32,484 nt of DNA from Nostoc sp. GT001 (GTDB lineage Bacteria > Cyanobacteriota > Cyanobacteriia > Cyanobacteriales > Nostocaceae): NCBI RefSeq assembly GCF_030382115.1, contig NZ_JAUDRJ010000003.1, positions 3,719,427-3,751,910 on the forward strand. Reading direction: 5' to 3'. The notes under the pieces were generated by a model, which had not been told where the DNA came from, did not search any database, and saw only the letters and a list, made by a program, of their open reading frames with translations. Shown piece after piece: positions 15,833 through 24,160 of this stretch. The position numbers and the translations under genes are program-made. The first letter of the stretch is position 1; every line of letters starts with the position of its first letter.

Positions 15833-16513
15833 TTTATGAAATTCAATTTAGTCACTCAATTTTTGATCTGACTTTTTATAGGATGTGTAAAATTCACATT
15901 CCCATCCAGGCTTTTTCTTCCGGCGATAGTTGATTGAGTTGTTGTTGAAACCAAGTTTCAAAATTTTCTTGCAGTAATCGTTGGCGCATAAAATTGTCCA
16001 ACTGTGCAGTTATAAACTTTTCCACACGTAAAATTATCCATGATTCTCCAAAGGGTAAGGGTCGTTGAACTATACCCACTTGCCTTGTACAAAGTAACTT
16101 GGCAAAATTGGGAGTGATAGTACCAAGTTCCACTGAGCCTGATGATTCCATTTGTATTAGCTTCTGTCCCTTGAGAATATTCACGCGCGAGTTCAGCAAA
16201 TGACTGTTCTCCTTCTGTAATTCGGAAAAATAGTTCGTTGGCTATTCCTCTGTTTTCAGTCCGAATCAAAGAATAAATGACTTGATCCAAATATCTTTTA
16301 CGTTTGAGAAAATAAGATTCTAATTGATGCCCCCAAGTTATTTGCTTGAATTTTTCAAATCTGAGCTTTCTGGTTACGAAAAGTTCTAATTGTTTTTCAG
16401 TCAGACAGTAACGTAAACACCAATCTTGGATTTTTTGCTCGGTTGTCAAATCCCAATGCTGATAAAATTGCTTGAGAGCATGAGATATTTCTGCTTGTGT
16501 GCAGGTGATTGGT

Positions 16514-16542
16514 GCGTTGGCGTAGCCCGTCGTAGACATCGC
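16514..16542. repeat. Dispersed palindromic repeat, copy 4 (inside the PPIase gene)
   Basis: GCGTTGGCGTAGCCCGTCG and the following bases match the repeat family of 4941-4970 and 9305-9332. In the PPIase frame it encodes MSTTGYANA, inserted in phase in an otherwise recognisable N-terminal helix region. Confidence 0.75.
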
Positions 16543-16630
16543 AGATTCGATAATACTCTGAGATAAAAATTGCCCAATCAGGTTATAACTAGCTAAAAAG
16601 GGTATAATTTCTGTAGGTAAGTCCGAGATG

Positions 16631-16656
16631 TAGCTACGCCCGTCGTAGACATCGCC
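16631..16656. repeat. Dispersed palindromic repeat, copy 5 (inside the PPIase gene)
   Basis: A shorter copy (TAGCTACGCCCGTCGTAGAC and following bases) near the start of the PPIase gene, reading DVYDGRSYI on the coding strand. Together with copy 4 it shows that this gene has been invaded twice without loss of frame. Confidence 0.7.
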
Positions 16657-16846
16657 TATTTGTAAAGCTTTAGTCATATTTAAATACTATTTTGTTGAAA
16701 TATTTAATAAATAATGTAGTGATCCTTTTTTCAACAAAGCGGCAAAGTTCAGATATGATTCTCTGCCGCTTGCAACATTTGCGTACCCTTGAGAGCATTA
16801 CCCTACAATGCTTTCAATTACCGCTAACCACTTCCAATGCCTCAAC

Positions 16847-17596
16847 TTAAACATAGGTGGTGGTGAAGTGGTCAAAAGTTAAGGTGTAAGCAGTCTGTAT
16901 ACTACTATATTGATTGACCTGCAAGAAGTAAGTACCAGAATCTACAGTGTTAGAAATTACATCTGATAGAGTACCACCACTATTAGAGCGTGCAACTTCC
17001 TCACCTACATCAACAATACGATTGTTGTTATAGTCCGCAATCAGTCGGATGTCAGCATCACTTTGGAGTCCGCTCAATGTAATGTCCACACCCTCATAGA
17101 AGTCTAGAGAGAATTGGTAAGTATCTGTGGTGTTGGTATCACTTATTGTACCAGAGCGGATAACATCAGCTGACAAGTCGCCAAGTTCAAACTCTCTAGG
17201 CAAAAGATCGCTGTAACTAAGTGTCGAATTGGGTGTAGTTGCAGATAACGCTAAATCATAACTTACGTCGCCTGATGAGCCGCTGCTAAAGCGACGAACT
17301 TCGGCAAAATAAGTACCTGCGTTTGCTCGAATATTAAGCAAGTCATCTACGTTACCCCCACGACCAGAAGAAGTAACTAGTTGGTCGCCTGTGTCAAAGA
17401 AACCGTTACCGTTATCTTGATAAAGGTACAAGTCAGCATCATCACTAGCACTAATACCTGTCACAGACAGATTTATGTTTTTGGTCTCGTTGATGCTGAA
17501 CTCAAAGACATCAGTGGGATCAAGTTCATTTAAATTGTAGTAATTGCGGGTAACAGGGGTAGCAGACAGAACACCGATATCATCGTAGACAGTCAT
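16847..17596 (-). CDS. Protein with two pre-peptidase C-terminal (PPC) domains
   Basis: A 249-residue acidic beta-rich protein with two PPC-type repeats (about 10-120 and 135-245). Each has a D-x-Y-x-F/D-x-F-x-F strand, a segment of the form D-A-D-L-Y-L-Y-Q-D-N-G-N-G or D-A-D-I-R-L-I-A-D-Y-N-N-N that looks calcium-binding, and a closing G-T-Y-F-x-x-V strand. PPC domains are usually the C-terminal part of secreted proteases and surface proteins; here no catalytic domain is attached and there is no N-terminal signal peptide, so export, if any, would need a type I or other leaderless route. A strong ribosome binding site (AAGGAG, about eight bases before the ATG at 17596) supports the start. The PPIase pseudogene lies next downstream, 170 bases away, as expected of an export-linked pair. 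Confidence 0.8.
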   Translation of the reverse strand: MTVYDDIGVLSATPVTRNYYNLNELDPTDVFEFSINETKNINLSVTGISASDDADLYLYQDNGNGFFDTGDQLVTSSGRGGNVDDLLNIRANAGTYFAEVRRFSSGSSGDVSYDLALSATTPNSTLSYSDLLPREFELGDLSADVIRSGTISDTNTTDTYQFSLDFYEGVDITLSGLQSDADIRLIADYNNNRIVDVGEEVARSNSGGTLSDVISNTVDSGTYFLQVNQYSSIQTAYTLTFDHFTTTYV

Positions 17597-18177
17597 TTTT
17601 TACTCCTTTTGTTGTTGATAATGATTTGGTCAAGTTAAACTCAGCAGATGCATCAGTGAGAGTTTAAAGCCATAGAGCTTTAGTCATTGCTTATGCGTAA
17701 TAAGCAATTTTTTATGCTGAATTATTTCTTGATCCCTAAAAAACTTTTATAGATTGATTGTGTCATTTCAACCCATTCAACTCAACCGAAGTTGACGAAC
17801 TTAAGAACGAATTTACAAACTTCTTAACTTCTTAACTTCGGTCTCTCCAAGCTAGACACAGAAATGATTTCAGTTATTTCCGAACTTAACTTTATGCGCG
17901 AACAGTGGGCGCACAGGTGCAGAGAAAAACTCTAAAATTATGACTTTTGCAAGAGACTCCATGAGCTTGCGCTCACAAGGAACAATGAAAATGTCTGTGT
18001 TGCTGAATTAAGGGATGATTCTTGTGGGGTGGGCATCCTGCCCGCCCGGAAATACAAGGGACGCTCATGTTGCCCATCCCACAAATATGCAACCCCAAAA
18101 TGTCTTTTCCTCCTGCCTTATTTTCAAGGCAGAAGTCTAATGTAAATTGAGACTAGCTCTGAAAAACCGGAAGTCAT
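17597..18177. other. Intergenic region upstream of the PPC gene
   Basis: No gene is seen. It contains short direct repeats of AACTTCTT (about 17817-17838), a GC-rich inverted-repeat element at 18022-18084 and a small hairpin with arms CTGCCTT/AAGGCAG around 18113-18132. The hairpin lies downstream of the SDR gene but has no U-tract, so I do not call it a terminator. Confidence 0.5.
18022..18084. repeat. Inverted-repeat element with GTGGGGTGGGCA arms
   Basis: TTGTGGGGTGGGCA at the left end pairs, with a wobble, with TTGCCCATCCCACAA at the right end; the 63-base unit has a further internal GGGCATCCTGCCC palindrome. It resembles the short 'GGTGGGCA..TGCCCACC' repeats of filamentous cyanobacteria; a related hairpin is at 25735-25757. 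Confidence 0.55.
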
Positions 18178-19035
18178 CTACAAACCCATCGAATATAGAA
18201 TTAGACGGTCATGTAGCTTGTCAGGCAAAATATGCTTGATCAGCGCTCCAATTTTGGCATCTTGTCCAACAAGATAGCGCGTCTTAGGTTGCTTTGCAGT
18301 CAGCGCATGGACAACAACTTGAGCGACAATATCCGCAGAAATTCCCTTAGATGCGAGAATCTGCATTTTCTTGCGGACAATATTCATCGCTTGACCGTAG
18401 AGATTTTGTGCCGATTGTGGTAAGTCGTGCTGTGCTATTTCCGATTGACTAAGAGACTTTTCCCAAATTGGGGTCGCAATAGAACCAGGTTCAATAATTG
18501 AAACCGAGATTCCCCAAGGTCGTAACTCCATGCGCATCACATCAGTGAGTGCTTCCAAGGCAAATTTAGAAGCATTATAAGCGCCCAAAAACGGCGTTGG
18601 ACTCCTACCAGCAATGGAACCCATATTGATAATTCGACCCCGACTTTGGCGTAAAAGACCAAGAAATGCTTGTGTCACAGCTAATTGTCCAGTGACATTA
18701 ACCTGCATCTGGTGTTGAAATTCTGCGATCGCTAATAATTCTAACGGCCCAGGAACAGCAATTCCGGCATTATTCACTAAACCTAAAATCCCCGCACCAC
18801 CAACTGCATTTGTTACCATATCAACCGCAGCTGCGATCGATTCAGCATCAGTAACATCTAAAAAAATTGGAATCAGCCTTTGTGACCCTTTCTGTTTAAG
18901 TGTCTGAGCATCAACATCTTGACGTACTCCAGCAAAAACCGAGAAGCCCAATTGGTCTAGAAGCAAAGCACACGCCTGACCAATTCCTGTTGAGGCTCCT
19001 GTAACCACTACTGTACGTTGATTTTCTACAACCAT
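18178..19035 (-). CDS. SDR family NAD(P)-dependent oxidoreductase
   Basis: A 285-residue classical short-chain dehydrogenase/reductase. Seen: cofactor motif TGASTGIG (12-19), NNAG (88-91), and catalytic Ser140, Tyr153 and Lys157 (YNASK). The region after the active site, IEPGSIATPIWEKS, is also typical. The substrate cannot be told; such proteins act on alcohols, ketones, sterol- or lipid-like compounds. An Arg after the first beta strand (VRQD, 38) suggests NADPH rather than NADH. It is single, with no operon partner on the same strand nearby. The ATG at 19035 gives the normal short N-terminus. Confidence 0.9.
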   Translation of the reverse strand: MVVENQRTVVVTGASTGIGQACALLLDQLGFSVFAGVRQDVDAQTLKQKGSQRLIPIFLDVTDAESIAAAVDMVTNAVGGAGILGLVNNAGIAVPGPLELLAIAEFQHQMQVNVTGQLAVTQAFLGLLRQSRGRIINMGSIAGRSPTPFLGAYNASKFALEALTDVMRMELRPWGISVSIIEPGSIATPIWEKSLSQSEIAQHDLPQSAQNLYGQAMNIVRKKMQILASKGISADIVAQVVVHALTAKQPKTRYLVGQDAKIGALIKHILPDKLHDRLILYSMGL

Positions 19036-19078
19036 TAATTTTCTTTGATGATGGGGCTGCCGTAATTACGAATTAGTA

Positions 19079-19309
19079 TCAATCTTTGCAAGTACCAAAC
19101 CGAAGGCAATCTTCGGTTTGGTCATCTCTAGCCGATATTTGCCACGGCAAGATGCGTAACTGAGAATTTGTACTGTAAGCAATTAGAGCAGCTATTGTGA
19201 GATACTGGTTTTTGACAATTGTCACATCACTACTAGAAGTATTGCCTAGCTCAACATTGTAAAAATAAACAGGCAATGCCACGAGGGCAATGCAAATTAT
19301 CCGGTTCAT
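19079..19309 (-). CDS. Small hypothetical protein with N-terminal hydrophobic segment
   Basis: A 76-residue protein not recognised. The N-terminus MNRIICIALVALPVYFY looks like a signal peptide or membrane anchor; the remainder is polar and ends in a short stretch with two cysteines (DCLRFGTCKD). A frame start at 19315 would use TTG; the ATG at 19309 has GAGG six bases upstream and is preferred. It lies 40 bases upstream of the SDR start on the same strand, so the two may be co-transcribed. A real gene is likely because of the ribosome binding site and the signal-like N-terminus, but the function is unknown. Confidence 0.5.
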   Translation of the reverse strand: MNRIICIALVALPVYFYNVELGNTSSSDVTIVKNQYLTIAALIAYSTNSQLRILPWQISARDDQTEDCLRFGTCKD

Positions 19310-19623
19310 ATCCAACCTCAGCTAACAATTTCCGATTAAGCTATGTATAAATGACACCTTGATGAACCGGATTTTTAAAACTGAGTATTAAATGTTAATG
19401 TTGTGTGGATTTATGCAGCGCTACTAGCCGCAGAGACGTAATTTTTAAATTATCGGTTCCGCTTTTTTTAGGTGAGGCATTGCCTAAAAGATGGCTTCCT
19501 ACTAACTTATGCAGATGCAAACCCAAAAAACAGGACAAAAAACCGACAGCACCTAATAAACATATCTTAGTAGCTGCATTCCCCAGATAAAATAGTTAAC
19601 AAATGTTGCCTACTAGTTGACTC
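19310..19623. other. Divergent intergenic region upstream of tatC
   Basis: About 310 bases between the small hypothetical gene and tatC, presumably holding both promoters. A plus-strand frame at 19405-19590 has no recognisable domain and a basic, low-quality composition; I do not call it a gene. Confidence 0.5.
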
Positions 19624-20418
19624 ATGACGCCTTCACAAGACGTAGATACTGTAAACGTTCCTAACCTCGACCCCGAAGGATATGGCAACTCAGACACCGA
19701 TCCTCTTGATGAGTTGCCTGGTGAAATCGAAATGTCCCTTTTCGACCACCTAGAAGAGTTGCGGCAACGAATTTTCTATTCGTTGATTGCCGTAGCAGTG
19801 GGCATTATTGGCTGTTTCTTTGCCGTTAAGCCGATTGTCCAGCTACTTGAGGTTCCAGCACAAGGAGTAAAATTTCTCCAACTTGCACCTGGAGAATATT
19901 TCTTTGTCTCCCTGAAAGTTGCAGCCTACACTGGCTTCGTACTTACTAGTCCTTTCATTCTTTACCAGATTATCCAGTTTGTGCTTCCAGGACTGACTCG
20001 CCGCGAACGCCGTTTACTGGGGCCTGTGGTTTTGGGTTCCAGTGTGCTGTTTGGAGCTGGTTTAGTATTTGCCTATTTACTCCTTATCCCCGCAGCCTTG
20101 AAATTTTTCATTAGCTACGGAGCAGATGTAGTCGAACAACTTTGGTCAATTGATAAATATTTTGAATTTGTGTTGCTACTGTTATTCAGCACTGGTTTAG
20201 CATTTCAAATTCCCATTATTCAACTGTTGCTCGGTAATTTAAACATTGTCTCGTCAGAACGGATGGTTTCTGGTTGGCGTTACGTGATTATGGGAGCAGT
20301 AGTTTTAGGAGCCGTCCTGACGCCTTCTACTGACCCCTTGACTCAAAGTCTTTTAGCTGGAGCAGTTTTAGCGCTTTATTTCGGTGGTGTTGGACTGGTG
20401 AAGCTCACGGGAAAATGA
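19624..20418 (+). CDS. tatC: Twin-arginine translocase subunit TatC
   Basis: A 264-residue polytopic membrane protein. Seen: the cytoplasmic N-terminal signature [20 protein letters not shown] (about 38-57), with the HLEELR element that contacts twin-arginine signal peptides, then six hydrophobic helices, the conserved [12 protein letters not shown] loop and the late ...[10 protein letters not shown]... turn. TatC is the receptor of the Tat pathway in thylakoid and plasma membranes. The roughly 35-residue acidic N-terminal extension before the core is longer than in E. coli TatC. The Rieske gene petC, a known type of Tat substrate, is 1.8 kb away on the same strand. No tatA/B gene is seen in the window. 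Confidence 0.95.
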   Translation: MTPSQDVDTVNVPNLDPEGYGNSDTDPLDELPGEIEMSLFDHLEELRQRIFYSLIAVAVGIIGCFFAVKPIVQLLEVPAQGVKFLQLAPGEYFFVSLKVAAYTGFVLTSPFILYQIIQFVLPGLTRRERRLLGPVVLGSSVLFGAGLVFAYLLLIPAALKFFISYGADVVEQLWSIDKYFEFVLLLLFSTGLAFQIPIIQLLLGNLNIVSSERMVSGWRYVIMGAVVLGAVLTPSTDPLTQSLLAGAVLALYFGGVGLVKLTGK

Positions 20419-20484
20419 CATAGGAAAGAAGTAAAAAGATTTTCAATCTTAGTTTGTGAGCAAATCTTTATCTAAGCCCCAATG

Positions 20485-20778
20485 ATTCGTAATTCGTAAT
20501 ACTTCGGCTTACCTCGGCTCCGCTCGGCACAAGTCGCTCAGTACAAGTTCGTAATACTTCTCTACGAGAGGCTGCACTTCTCTACGAGACGCTCCGCGAA
20601 CGACTACGCTCTGTTACCACGCCAACGACTACGCTCAGTACAAGTTCGTAATTCAACCGATAGTGCAGCATTAGCGACTATTTGAGCGTCGGGTCAAAGT
20701 CCCCGAATTTTAAAGATTGTACCGTTATGGGCAATGGAGTCTAAATATTTATCCATAACGTAATTACGAATTACGAAT
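20485..20778. mobile_element. MITE-like element with 16-bp perfect inverted ends
   Basis: ATTCGTAATTCGTAAT at 20485-20500 and its exact reverse complement at 20763-20778 bound 294 bases without a gene. The ends consist of two overlapping ATTCGTAAT units. The interior contains repeated GTACAAGTTCGTAAT strings and GC-rich dispersed motifs, suggesting several rounds of insertion. Confidence 0.55.
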
Positions 20779-20848
20779 TGTTAATGTATGCCAGAGATGA
20801 TAATTACAGCAGTTTTCTGTTACATGAGGCACAAAGTCACTGGTTTTG

Positions 20849-20878
20849 AGGCAGGAGGCAGAAGGCAGGAGGCAGAAG
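20849..20878. repeat. Short tandem heptad repeat (GGCAGGA/GGCAGAA)
   Basis: About four units alternating GGCAGGA and GGCAGAA. Heptameric tandem repeats of this kind are a known feature of heterocystous cyanobacterial genomes. It is intergenic, between tatC and the convergent hypothetical gene. Confidence 0.7.
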
Positions 20879-20957
20879 AATAATTTGATTTGTGAATCCT
20901 TGGTTCTGTACCTCATTTAGTTGCAAAGCGCTGTAGGTAACTATTTATCAAATAGAG

Positions 20958-21515
20958 TTAACCATCTTTACTTAACTCAAATAGACTTTTCCCATTAGCA
21001 AGAGGCAAAACATAAGCAATCTCACCTAGCTCGGCTTTATCTGTGCCAAAAAATGTACCTCGATGCTCAGGAGTGATTAGCAATTGAGTTGTTTTTGGAG
21101 TTGATACGGAACTAATGGATATCTCGACATAACCCCGCAACTCAAAATTTGCCTCTTCTCGAAGTTTTTTATTAGTAGCATCCGGTTGCAGAATAAATAA
21201 GCCTGTATCATTAGCATTGATAGGAAATGTAAAGCGTGATTTCTGTATACCTCCTACGCCCTCAAAAATACTGCTGACAGGGTCATCTACACCCGTGGTA
21301 TCCAAAACGGTGAGGATTTTTTTAGGATCTAGTCCGGGTGTTCTGGTGGTAACTACAAGGGAAAGAAATACGAGTTCATTAGTGACATTGGCAATCGTCA
21401 GGAAATAGCCTTGGAGAACTTTTCTCGCTAGTGGGCTAAGTTCAGGTTCTTTATCTGTAAGCTTTTTTGGAAGTTGAGGCTTAAGAAGAATTTCAAATGT
21501 TGAGATAAAAGCCAT
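20958..21515 (-). CDS. Hypothetical protein, unknown family
   Basis: A 185-residue protein that I do not recognise. It has no signal peptide or membrane helix; alternating hydrophobic residues (YFLTIANV, LVFLSLVVTTR, GLFILQP, FELRGYVEISIS) suggest a beta-sandwich, and the sequence ends with GEIAYVLPLANGKSLFEL. A good ribosome binding site (AAGGA, eight bases before the ATG at 21515) and normal codon use support it as a real gene. It is alone on its strand between two repeat-rich stretches, so the context gives no hint of function. Confidence 0.65.
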   Translation of the reverse strand: MAFISTFEILLKPQLPKKLTDKEPELSPLARKVLQGYFLTIANVTNELVFLSLVVTTRTPGLDPKKILTVLDTTGVDDPVSSIFEGVGGIQKSRFTFPINANDTGLFILQPDATNKKLREEANFELRGYVEISISSVSTPKTTQLLITPEHRGTFFGTDKAELGEIAYVLPLANGKSLFELSKDG

Positions 21516-21650
21516 TTGTTTTTTCCTTAAAAACGTGTATTTTTTCTCACCTTACCAATAGGTGAAAGGGTTATACAGGACGTTATAGTATTTTTGAATA
21601 AAAAATACTGTAATTACTCAGAAATTAATTAATGTTAATGCAATAATCGG

Positions 21651-21959
21651 TTACAATATCCATTCCGAAGAACGTTCGCCCAAGTCTAGAGGGATGCTAA
21701 CAGCTTTGCCGAGCCTGGGGCGATCGCGTGTTTGGGCAATAAAAGTTTGTACCTGTGTTGACCCACCCAAGGCATGAAGATAATTGGCAATGGTATCGAG
21801 ATGTTCTTGGTACTCCGCCTCGCTCAAGGGAAAAGAAGCTTGCTCCAGATATTTCCACATTACTTGCAAAAATATCTTTCCCTGTGCCCGTCGAAACTGG
21901 ACATCATAAGAATATCCCCACTTATCAAGCAACATCTGGCGTAATTCCTGTCCTGTCAT
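21651..21959 (-). CDS. DUF3067 family protein
   Basis: A 102-residue protein of a family conserved in cyanobacteria and plastids (DUF3067), recognised from MTGQELRQMLLDKWGYSYDV, the MWKYLEQASFPLSE segment and the RPRLGKAVSIPLDLG C-terminus. Function unknown. The frame extends to a TTG at 21971, but the ATG at 21959 gives the usual N-terminus. It is divergent from petC, with about 230 bases between them. From memory the same arrangement exists in related cyanobacteria, which hints at a link with the b6f complex but proves nothing. Confidence 0.85.
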   Translation of the reverse strand: MTGQELRQMLLDKWGYSYDVQFRRAQGKIFLQVMWKYLEQASFPLSEAEYQEHLDTIANYLHALGGSTQVQTFIAQTRDRPRLGKAVSIPLDLGERSSEWIL

Positions 21960-22188
21960 AGCTTTTCTCAATCAGATTTTACATTTAGTTATGATGTTAA
22001 GTTCCGTGACTCCAGTATGATAAGGATATAAAGAAATGTAATGCTAACAGAAAAGATGCTAAATATCTCTTGGAACAAAGAATTATGGCATCGTTGTGAG
22101 CGCTAGCATTTCGACTTAGACAAGAGTTGCTCAAGTATTAGTACTTTTGTCAAAATGCTTAACAAAATACACAAAGAGCGCGTAGATT

Positions 22189-22728
22189 ATGGCTCAATTT
22201 TCTGAATCAGCAGACGTGCCCGATATGGGGCGTCGTCAGTTCATGAATCTGCTCACTTTTGGGACTGTCACTGGAGTAGCTCTGGGTGCATTGTATCCCG
22301 TTGTCAAGTACTTTATTCCACCAGCAGCAGGTGGCGCTGGTGGCGGTACAACAGCAAAAGACGAGCTAGGTAATGATGTTAGCGTCACTAAATTTCTCGA
22401 AAACCGGAATGCAGGCGATCGCAACCTAGTCCAAGGACTAAAGGGAGATCCTACCTATATTGTGGTAGACAGCAAAGAGGCGATCAAAGATTATGGCATT
22501 AACGCCATCTGTACCCATTTAGGTTGTGTCGTCCCCTGGAACGTTGCTGAGAACAAATTCAAGTGTCCTTGTCATGGTTCTCAGTATGACGAAACTGGTA
22601 AAGTTGTTCGGGGTCCAGCACCTCTGTCTCTGGCTTTAGCCCATACCAGCGTCAACGACGACAAGATCGTTTTAACCCCTTGGACTGAAACCGACTTCCG
22701 CACAGGTGATGCACCTTGGTGGGGTTAA
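22189..22728 (+). CDS. petC: Cytochrome b6f Rieske iron-sulfur protein
   Basis: A 179-residue Rieske protein, the high-potential [2Fe-2S] subunit of the cytochrome b6f complex that takes electrons from plastoquinol and passes them to cytochrome f. Seen: cluster motifs CTHLGC (108-113) and CPCHGS (126-131), with the two Cys and two His ligands plus the disulfide cysteines; one N-terminal membrane helix (about 22-42) preceded by GRRQFMN, a twin-arginine type signal; and the flexible glycine-rich hinge GGAGGGTT. First gene of the petC-petA unit; petA starts 98 bases downstream. The length is typical. This is the main type of PetC, not a divergent paralog, judged by its linkage to petA. Confidence 0.97.
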   Translation: MAQFSESADVPDMGRRQFMNLLTFGTVTGVALGALYPVVKYFIPPAAGGAGGGTTAKDELGNDVSVTKFLENRNAGDRNLVQGLKGDPTYIVVDSKEAIKDYGINAICTHLGCVVPWNVAENKFKCPCHGSQYDETGKVVRGPAPLSLALAHTSVNDDKIVLTPWTETDFRTGDAPWWG

Positions 22729-22742
22729 TAATTTTGTCCTTA

Positions 22743-22805
22743 GTCATTTGTCCTTTGTTCAGGGCTTAATGACTAATGACTAATGACCAATGACTAATGA
22801 CTAAT
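22743..22805. repeat. Heptad repeat (TGACTAA) in the petC-petA spacer
   Basis: Several tandem or near-tandem TGACTAA/TGACCAA units, best from 22767 to 22805. The last unit contains ATGACTAA-type sequence that creates a spurious in-frame ATG at 22797 for petA. The tract lies within the presumed transcript. Confidence 0.85.
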
Positions 22806-22826
22806 TCAATTGTCGCCCTTATAGAG

Positions 22827-23828
22827 ATGAGAAATGTTTTCCTAACAGCGAGGTTAACTCGCAGTGCTAGAGCGATCGTCAAAACATTGCTCATAGCGAT
22901 CGCCACTGTGACATTTTACTTCACCAGCGATCTAGCTCTTCCCCAATCAGCTGCCGCCTATCCCTTTTGGGCACAGCAAACCTATCCCGAAACCCCCCGC
23001 GAACCAACAGGGCGAATTGTTTGTGCCAACTGTCACCTAGCCGCCAAGGTTACAGAAGTGGAAGTTCCCCAATCGGTGCTACCTGACACTGTATTCAAAG
23101 CAGTGGTGAAAATCCCCTACGATCTGAGCGCCCAGCAGGTTGGTGCCGATGGTTCTAAGGTTGGCTTGAACGTCGGTGCAGTACTGATGCTACCCGAAGG
23201 CTTTAAGATTGCTCCTGAAGACCGTCTTTCCGAAGAACTTAAAGAAGAAGTTGGCGACACTTTCTACCAACCCTACAGCGAAGGCAAAGATAACGTCGTC
23301 ATCGTCGGTCCTTTACCCGGTGAACAGTATCAGGAAATCGTCTTCCCAGTTCTTTCTCCCAACCCCGCAACCGACAAAAACATCCACTTCGGTAAATATT
23401 CAGTTCACGTAGGTGGTAATCGGGGACGCGGACAAGTTTATCCCACAGGCGAAAAGAGCAACAACGCCGTTTACAACGCTTCCGCTACTGGCACAATTAC
23501 CAAGATTGCCAAAGAGGAAGATGGAGACGGTAACGTTAAATATCTAGTTAACATCCAACCTGAATCGGGTGATGTTGTCGTTGATACGATTCCTTTAGGG
23601 CCAGACCTGCTTGTTTCCGAAGGTCAAGCAGTTAAAACTGGTGATGCTTTGACCAGCAACCCGAACGTCGGTGGATTCGGTCAAATAGATGCAGAAATCG
23701 TATTGCAAGACGCTTCCAGAGTCAAATGGATGATTGCGTTCATCGCTCTTGTAATGTTGGCTCAAGTTATGCTGGTGCTGAAGAAGAAGCAGGTTGAAAA
23801 AGTTCAAGCTGCTGAGATGAATTTCTAA
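22827..23828 (+). CDS. petA: Cytochrome f
   Basis: A 333-residue apocytochrome f, the c-type cytochrome of the b6f complex facing the thylakoid lumen. Seen: a signal peptide ending QSAAA|YPFW, where the mature N-terminal Tyr45 is the axial heme ligand; the heme-binding CANCH (66-70); the conserved core ending [14 protein letters not shown]; and a C-terminal membrane anchor (about 299-318, [16 protein letters not shown]) followed by [16 protein letters not shown] longer frame starts at 22797, but that ATG derives from the heptad repeat; the ATG at 22827 gives the standard MRN start. It is co-transcribed with petC and followed by a strong terminator at 23853-23879. Confidence 0.97.
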   Translation: MRNVFLTARLTRSARAIVKTLLIAIATVTFYFTSDLALPQSAAAYPFWAQQTYPETPREPTGRIVCANCHLAAKVTEVEVPQSVLPDTVFKAVVKIPYDLSAQQVGADGSKVGLNVGAVLMLPEGFKIAPEDRLSEELKEEVGDTFYQPYSEGKDNVVIVGPLPGEQYQEIVFPVLSPNPATDKNIHFGKYSVHVGGNRGRGQVYPTGEKSNNAVYNASATGTITKIAKEEDGDGNVKYLVNIQPESGDVVVDTIPLGPDLLVSEGQAVKTGDALTSNPNVGGFGQIDAEIVLQDASRVKWMIAFIALVMLAQVMLVLKKKQVEKVQAAEMNF

Positions 23829-23852
23829 ATTCTTTGCTAAATCATTATTTAC

Positions 23853-23879
23853 AAGACAGGCAACAAGCCTGTCTTTTTT
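23853..23879 (+). terminator. Rho-independent terminator of petC-petA
   Basis: Arms AAGACAGGC (23853-23861) and GCCTGTCTT (23867-23875), loop AACAA, followed by an uninterrupted T-run to 23879. It lies 24 bases after the petA stop codon. Confidence 0.92.
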
Positions 23880-23887
23880 ATATGTCA

Positions 23888-24019
23888 ATACAGTTCAGTT
23901 AGTGTCAGAAACCTTAAATTGTGTAGGTTGGGTTGAGGAACGAAACCAAACATTTCCGGGGCTTTGTTGGCTTGTCCTTTGCTTAACCCAACCTACAATT
24001 TTTATTAACTGAACTGTAT
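23888..24019. mobile_element. Large hairpin, MITE-like repeat
   Basis: Outer perfect arms ATACAGTTCAGTTA (23888-23901) and TAACTGAACTGTAT (24006-24019) enclose inner arms AAATTGTGTAGGTTGGGTT (23916-23934) and AACCCAACCTACAATTT (23985-24001; two-base gap). The 132-base unit has no reading frame. The inner GTAGGTTGGGTTGAGG is a motif I associate with dispersed repeats in Nostoc-type genomes. Confidence 0.65.
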
Positions 24020-24160
24020 ACCTAACTTCTAATTATTGAAAAAATCTAACCTAGCGAAATTAGTTTTTAAACACTACAATTGTAGTACTTAAAGTATATT
24101 TTTAAAACAATGAGCTATAACTTTTCACTACGAAGTTGTCAGCTAAATAAGCTCAACTCC

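Larger units (their letters stand above)
14745..15893. other. Gene-poor region with repeats and one tiny ORF
   Basis: About 1150 bases with no ordinary gene. It holds the promoter side of the ATPase-STAND operon, a repeat-rich segment (about 15097-15130, with GCGGGACGCTTACGCGAACG), a MITE-like element (15207-15401), a possible 46-codon secreted-peptide gene (15570-15710) and a second small inverted-repeat element (15730-15832), each listed separately. Confidence 0.6.
15894..16677 (-). pseudogene. Frameshifted PpiC-type peptidyl-prolyl isomerase
   Basis: Two overlapping frames together give one parvulin-like protein. The first (16677 downwards) carries the N-terminal helical part, YFLKRKRYLDQVIYSLIRT, and SFAELAREYSQGTEANTNG; the second continues GSVELGTITPNFAKLL and ends with FETWFQQQLNQLSPEEKAWM. 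The break is one extra base near 16140: dropping it gives TNGIIGSVELG, which fits the family pattern (TGG-x-x-GPVEL). The family is a SurA/PpiC-like foldase often found beside peptide or protein export genes in cyanobacteria. Two copies of a dispersed repeat are inserted in frame in the N-terminal part (giving DVYDGRSYI and MSTTGYANA). It lies downstream of a PPC-domain gene on the same strand. It is either a real pseudogene or a single sequencing error. Confidence 0.75.
20419..20957. other. Repeat-rich intergenic region after tatC
   Basis: No gene is seen. Most of it is one long inverted-repeat element (20485-20778) with internal dispersed motifs such as CTCTACGAGACGCTCCGCG, followed by a purine-rich heptad repeat (20849-20878). 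A weak hairpin (AAGATT-TTC-AATCTT, near 20438) follows tatC and might terminate it. Confidence 0.6.

Noticed and set aside
18113..18132. Hairpin after the SDR gene as terminator
   Set aside because: The stem is good (CTGCCTT/AAGGCAG), but no U-tract follows on the minus strand; GGAGGAAAAG follows instead.
19405..19590. Plus-strand frame upstream of tatC
   Set aside because: Basic, low-quality product with no family resemblance and no ribosome binding site; probably promoter DNA.
22797..22826. Upstream ATG as the start of petA
   Set aside because: The ten added residues come from the TGACTAA heptad tract and are absent from the usual cytochrome f precursor, which starts MRN.
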